Shown piece by piece: positions 31,721 to 32,509 of a stretch of DNA of 32,509 bases (position 1 is its first letter; every line of letters begins with the position of its first letter). Source of the stretch: CAYUHC01 sp964444555. Lineage in GTDB: Bacteria; Patescibacteriota; Minisyncoccia; Phycocordibacterales; JACOZG01. A program made the position numbers and the translations under genes. The stretch covers positions 1 through 32,509 of the forward strand of contig CAYUHC010000007.1 in assembly GCA_964444555.1 (NCBI GenBank), read 5' to 3'. The notes beneath the pieces are model-generated. The model was not told the DNA's origin. It worked only from the letters and a program-made list of their open reading frames with translations, and searched no databases.

Positions 31721-32002
31721 ATGAAATCAAAACTACTGATCGCCAGCCTTTTGTTTTTGGGTCTAACGGGCCCGGCTTTGGCTACCAGCGAAAACTTAAC
31801 GACTGAAGGAGCTTACCAAGCTCAGGCAGAAACTTGTCGCCTGGGTAACGCGCCAGTAGTTGGCGAGCGTTGGAATCTTTGCGAGCAATACATTTACGAA
31901 TTTGCTGGGACGGCCGCGGTTGGCTCAGCCGACGCTGGCATCAAGGCCTTGGTTAAAGAGATTCAAGCGCTTCTCGAACAGATCGCGGCTTTGGCTAACT
32001 AA
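31721..32002 (+). CDS. Small secreted protein with C-terminal coiled coil
   Basis: A 93-residue protein. A signal peptide (KLLIASLLFLGLTGPALA, cleavage about residue 21) is followed by a mature part with two cysteines (39 and 54) that could form a disulfide. A C-terminal amphipathic helix (IKALVKEIQALLEQIAALAN) resembles the helix after the signal peptide of the large surface protein at 27312. No known family is recognised. It is monocistronic, with its own promoter and the rplJ promoter directly after. Confidence 0.78.
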   Translation: MKSKLLIASLLFLGLTGPALATSENLTTEGAYQAQAETCRLGNAPVVGERWNLCEQYIYEFAGTAAVGSADAGIKALVKEIQALLEQIAALAN

Positions 32003-32008
32003 GCTGGC

Positions 32009-32151
32009 TTGACGTTTACTATTTTGCCAGTATACTAGACGGCGTAAGCCGAAAAAGGTTGGGCAGCCCGGAGACAAGGGCAGAGGTCCCGCCGAGGGTC
32101 GACACTTACCGAACGGCTTTTAGTCGTTCGTTGTTGTTTTAGAAAAACTTT
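32009..32151 (+). promoter_or_regulatory. rplJ promoter and structured leader (candidate L10 leader)
   Basis: TTGACG (32009-32014), 16 nt and TATACT (32031-32036) form a promoter. The leader of about 110 nt contains GC-rich pairing segments (around 32055-32100). A hairpin CGAACGGC/GTCGTTCG (32110-32117 with 32123-32130) followed by a T-rich run resembles an attenuator. In many bacteria L10 represses its own operon through such a leader. Assignment to that RNA family is inferred from position, not from a model match. Confidence 0.55.
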
Positions 32152-32509
32152 ATGGCAATTAGCAAACAAAAGAAAGTCGACATCATCAAGAAGGTGAGTG
32201 AGCGGACCGCCGATGCAGAATCGATCGTGTTCGTTAACTTTCATGGTTTGTCGGTAGCTCAGGCAACTGAGTTGCGCAAGTCACTTCGAGCCTTGGGAGC
32301 CGGTTATACGGTTGCCAAGAAAACGTTATTGCGCCGAGCTTTGGCGGATCGTTTTACTGGCGAGATGCCAGAGCTTGAGGGCGAGGTAGCGATTGCCTAC
32401 GGCACTGATCCGATTGGACCAGCGCGGGGGATCTACGAGTTCGAGAAAAAGAACAAAGAGGTAGTTAAAATTATCGGTGGAGTTTACGAAGGCGCTTACG
32501 TGCCGGCTC
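32152..32509 (+). CDS. rplJ: 50S ribosomal protein L10 (3' end cut by the window)
   Basis: The N-terminal 119 residues of uL10, the stalk protein that carries L7/L12 dimers. The start MAISKQKKVDIIKKVSER, the segment SIVFVNFHGLSVAQATELRK and the RNA-binding YTVAKKTLLRRAL are typical. The frame is still open at the window edge. There is no SD before the ATG. rplL is expected just beyond the window. Confidence 0.95.
   Translation, partial: MAISKQKKVDIIKKVSERTADAESIVFVNFHGLSVAQATELRKSLRALGAGYTVAKKTLLRRALADRFTGEMPELEGEVAIAYGTDPIGPARGIYEFEKKNKEVVKIIGGVYEGAYVPA

Noticed and set aside
1..32509. Alternative genetic code with UGA read as glycine, known in some CPR lineages
   Set aside because: Several genes end plausibly at TGA (for example glyS, rpsF's upstream neighbour tatD and the 31582 peptide), and no conserved protein contains an in-frame TGA.

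Overview
The window looks like a chromosome segment of a Candidate Phyla Radiation (Patescibacteria) bacterium, most likely of the Parcubacteria side. The reasons are a compact layout of mostly housekeeping genes with very short spacers, many start codons sitting 6-10 nt behind a -10 element with no Shine-Dalgarno (SD) sequence, two adjacent lamin-tail-domain envelope proteins of a type common in Parcubacteria, a thymidylate synthase fused to an MtrA-like domain, and rplK not followed by rplA (a subset of Parcubacteria is known to lack L1). Base composition is moderate and the standard code is used: TGA acts as a stop. The species cannot be named from the sequence alone. No tRNA, rRNA, CRISPR array, transposase or prophage was seen.

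Layout. 1-1300: rplK, an overlapping terminator and promoter, and an orphan two-helix membrane protein with its own terminator. 1302-6853: a pyrimidine deoxynucleotide block made of two-domain dCTP deaminase, a P-loop (d)NMP-kinase-like protein, a reverse-strand operon of MtrA-like/thymidylate synthase/DUF4346 fusion followed by an FNR-type flavoreductase, dTMP kinase, a NUDIX hydrolase and dUTPase. 6895-20879: aminoacyl-tRNA synthetases (argS, ileS, glyS, metG) interleaved with recO, a membrane-anchored repeat-domain protein, an M16 peptidase, an AI-2E-type permease, a zinc-ribbon miniprotein and tatD. Two tiny SD-led genes lie in their own promoter-terminator cassettes. The ileS product carries a complete histidine-phosphatase domain inserted before the conserved region that precedes the KMSKS loop. 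20904-22077: rpsF-ssb-rpsR. 22101-26269 (reverse strand): ftsK, a one-helix protein, recA and efp. This block diverges from a winged-helix regulator whose promoter region and gene are studded with an AAAGGACA motif. 27004-27311: the only long gap, a promoter plus a leader of about 210 nt for an acidic, signal-peptide-bearing surface protein with a peptidoglycan-binding domain. 29382-32002: more envelope proteins. 32009-32509: promoter, structured leader and 5' part of rplJ.

How the genes fit together. dCTP deaminase and dUTPase feed dUMP, the fused thymidylate synthase methylates it, and dTMP kinase carries it toward dTTP. The adjacent flavoreductase could supply reducing power in a locus with no visible dihydrofolate reductase. 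The other genes cover translation, recombination and chromosome segregation, and the cell surface. The points most worth following up are the ileS-phosphatase fusion, the thymidylate synthase architecture with its partner flavoprotein, the AAAGGACA regulator array, the SD-led mini-cassettes set against otherwise near-leaderless genes, and tandem perfect hairpins inside two coding sequences.
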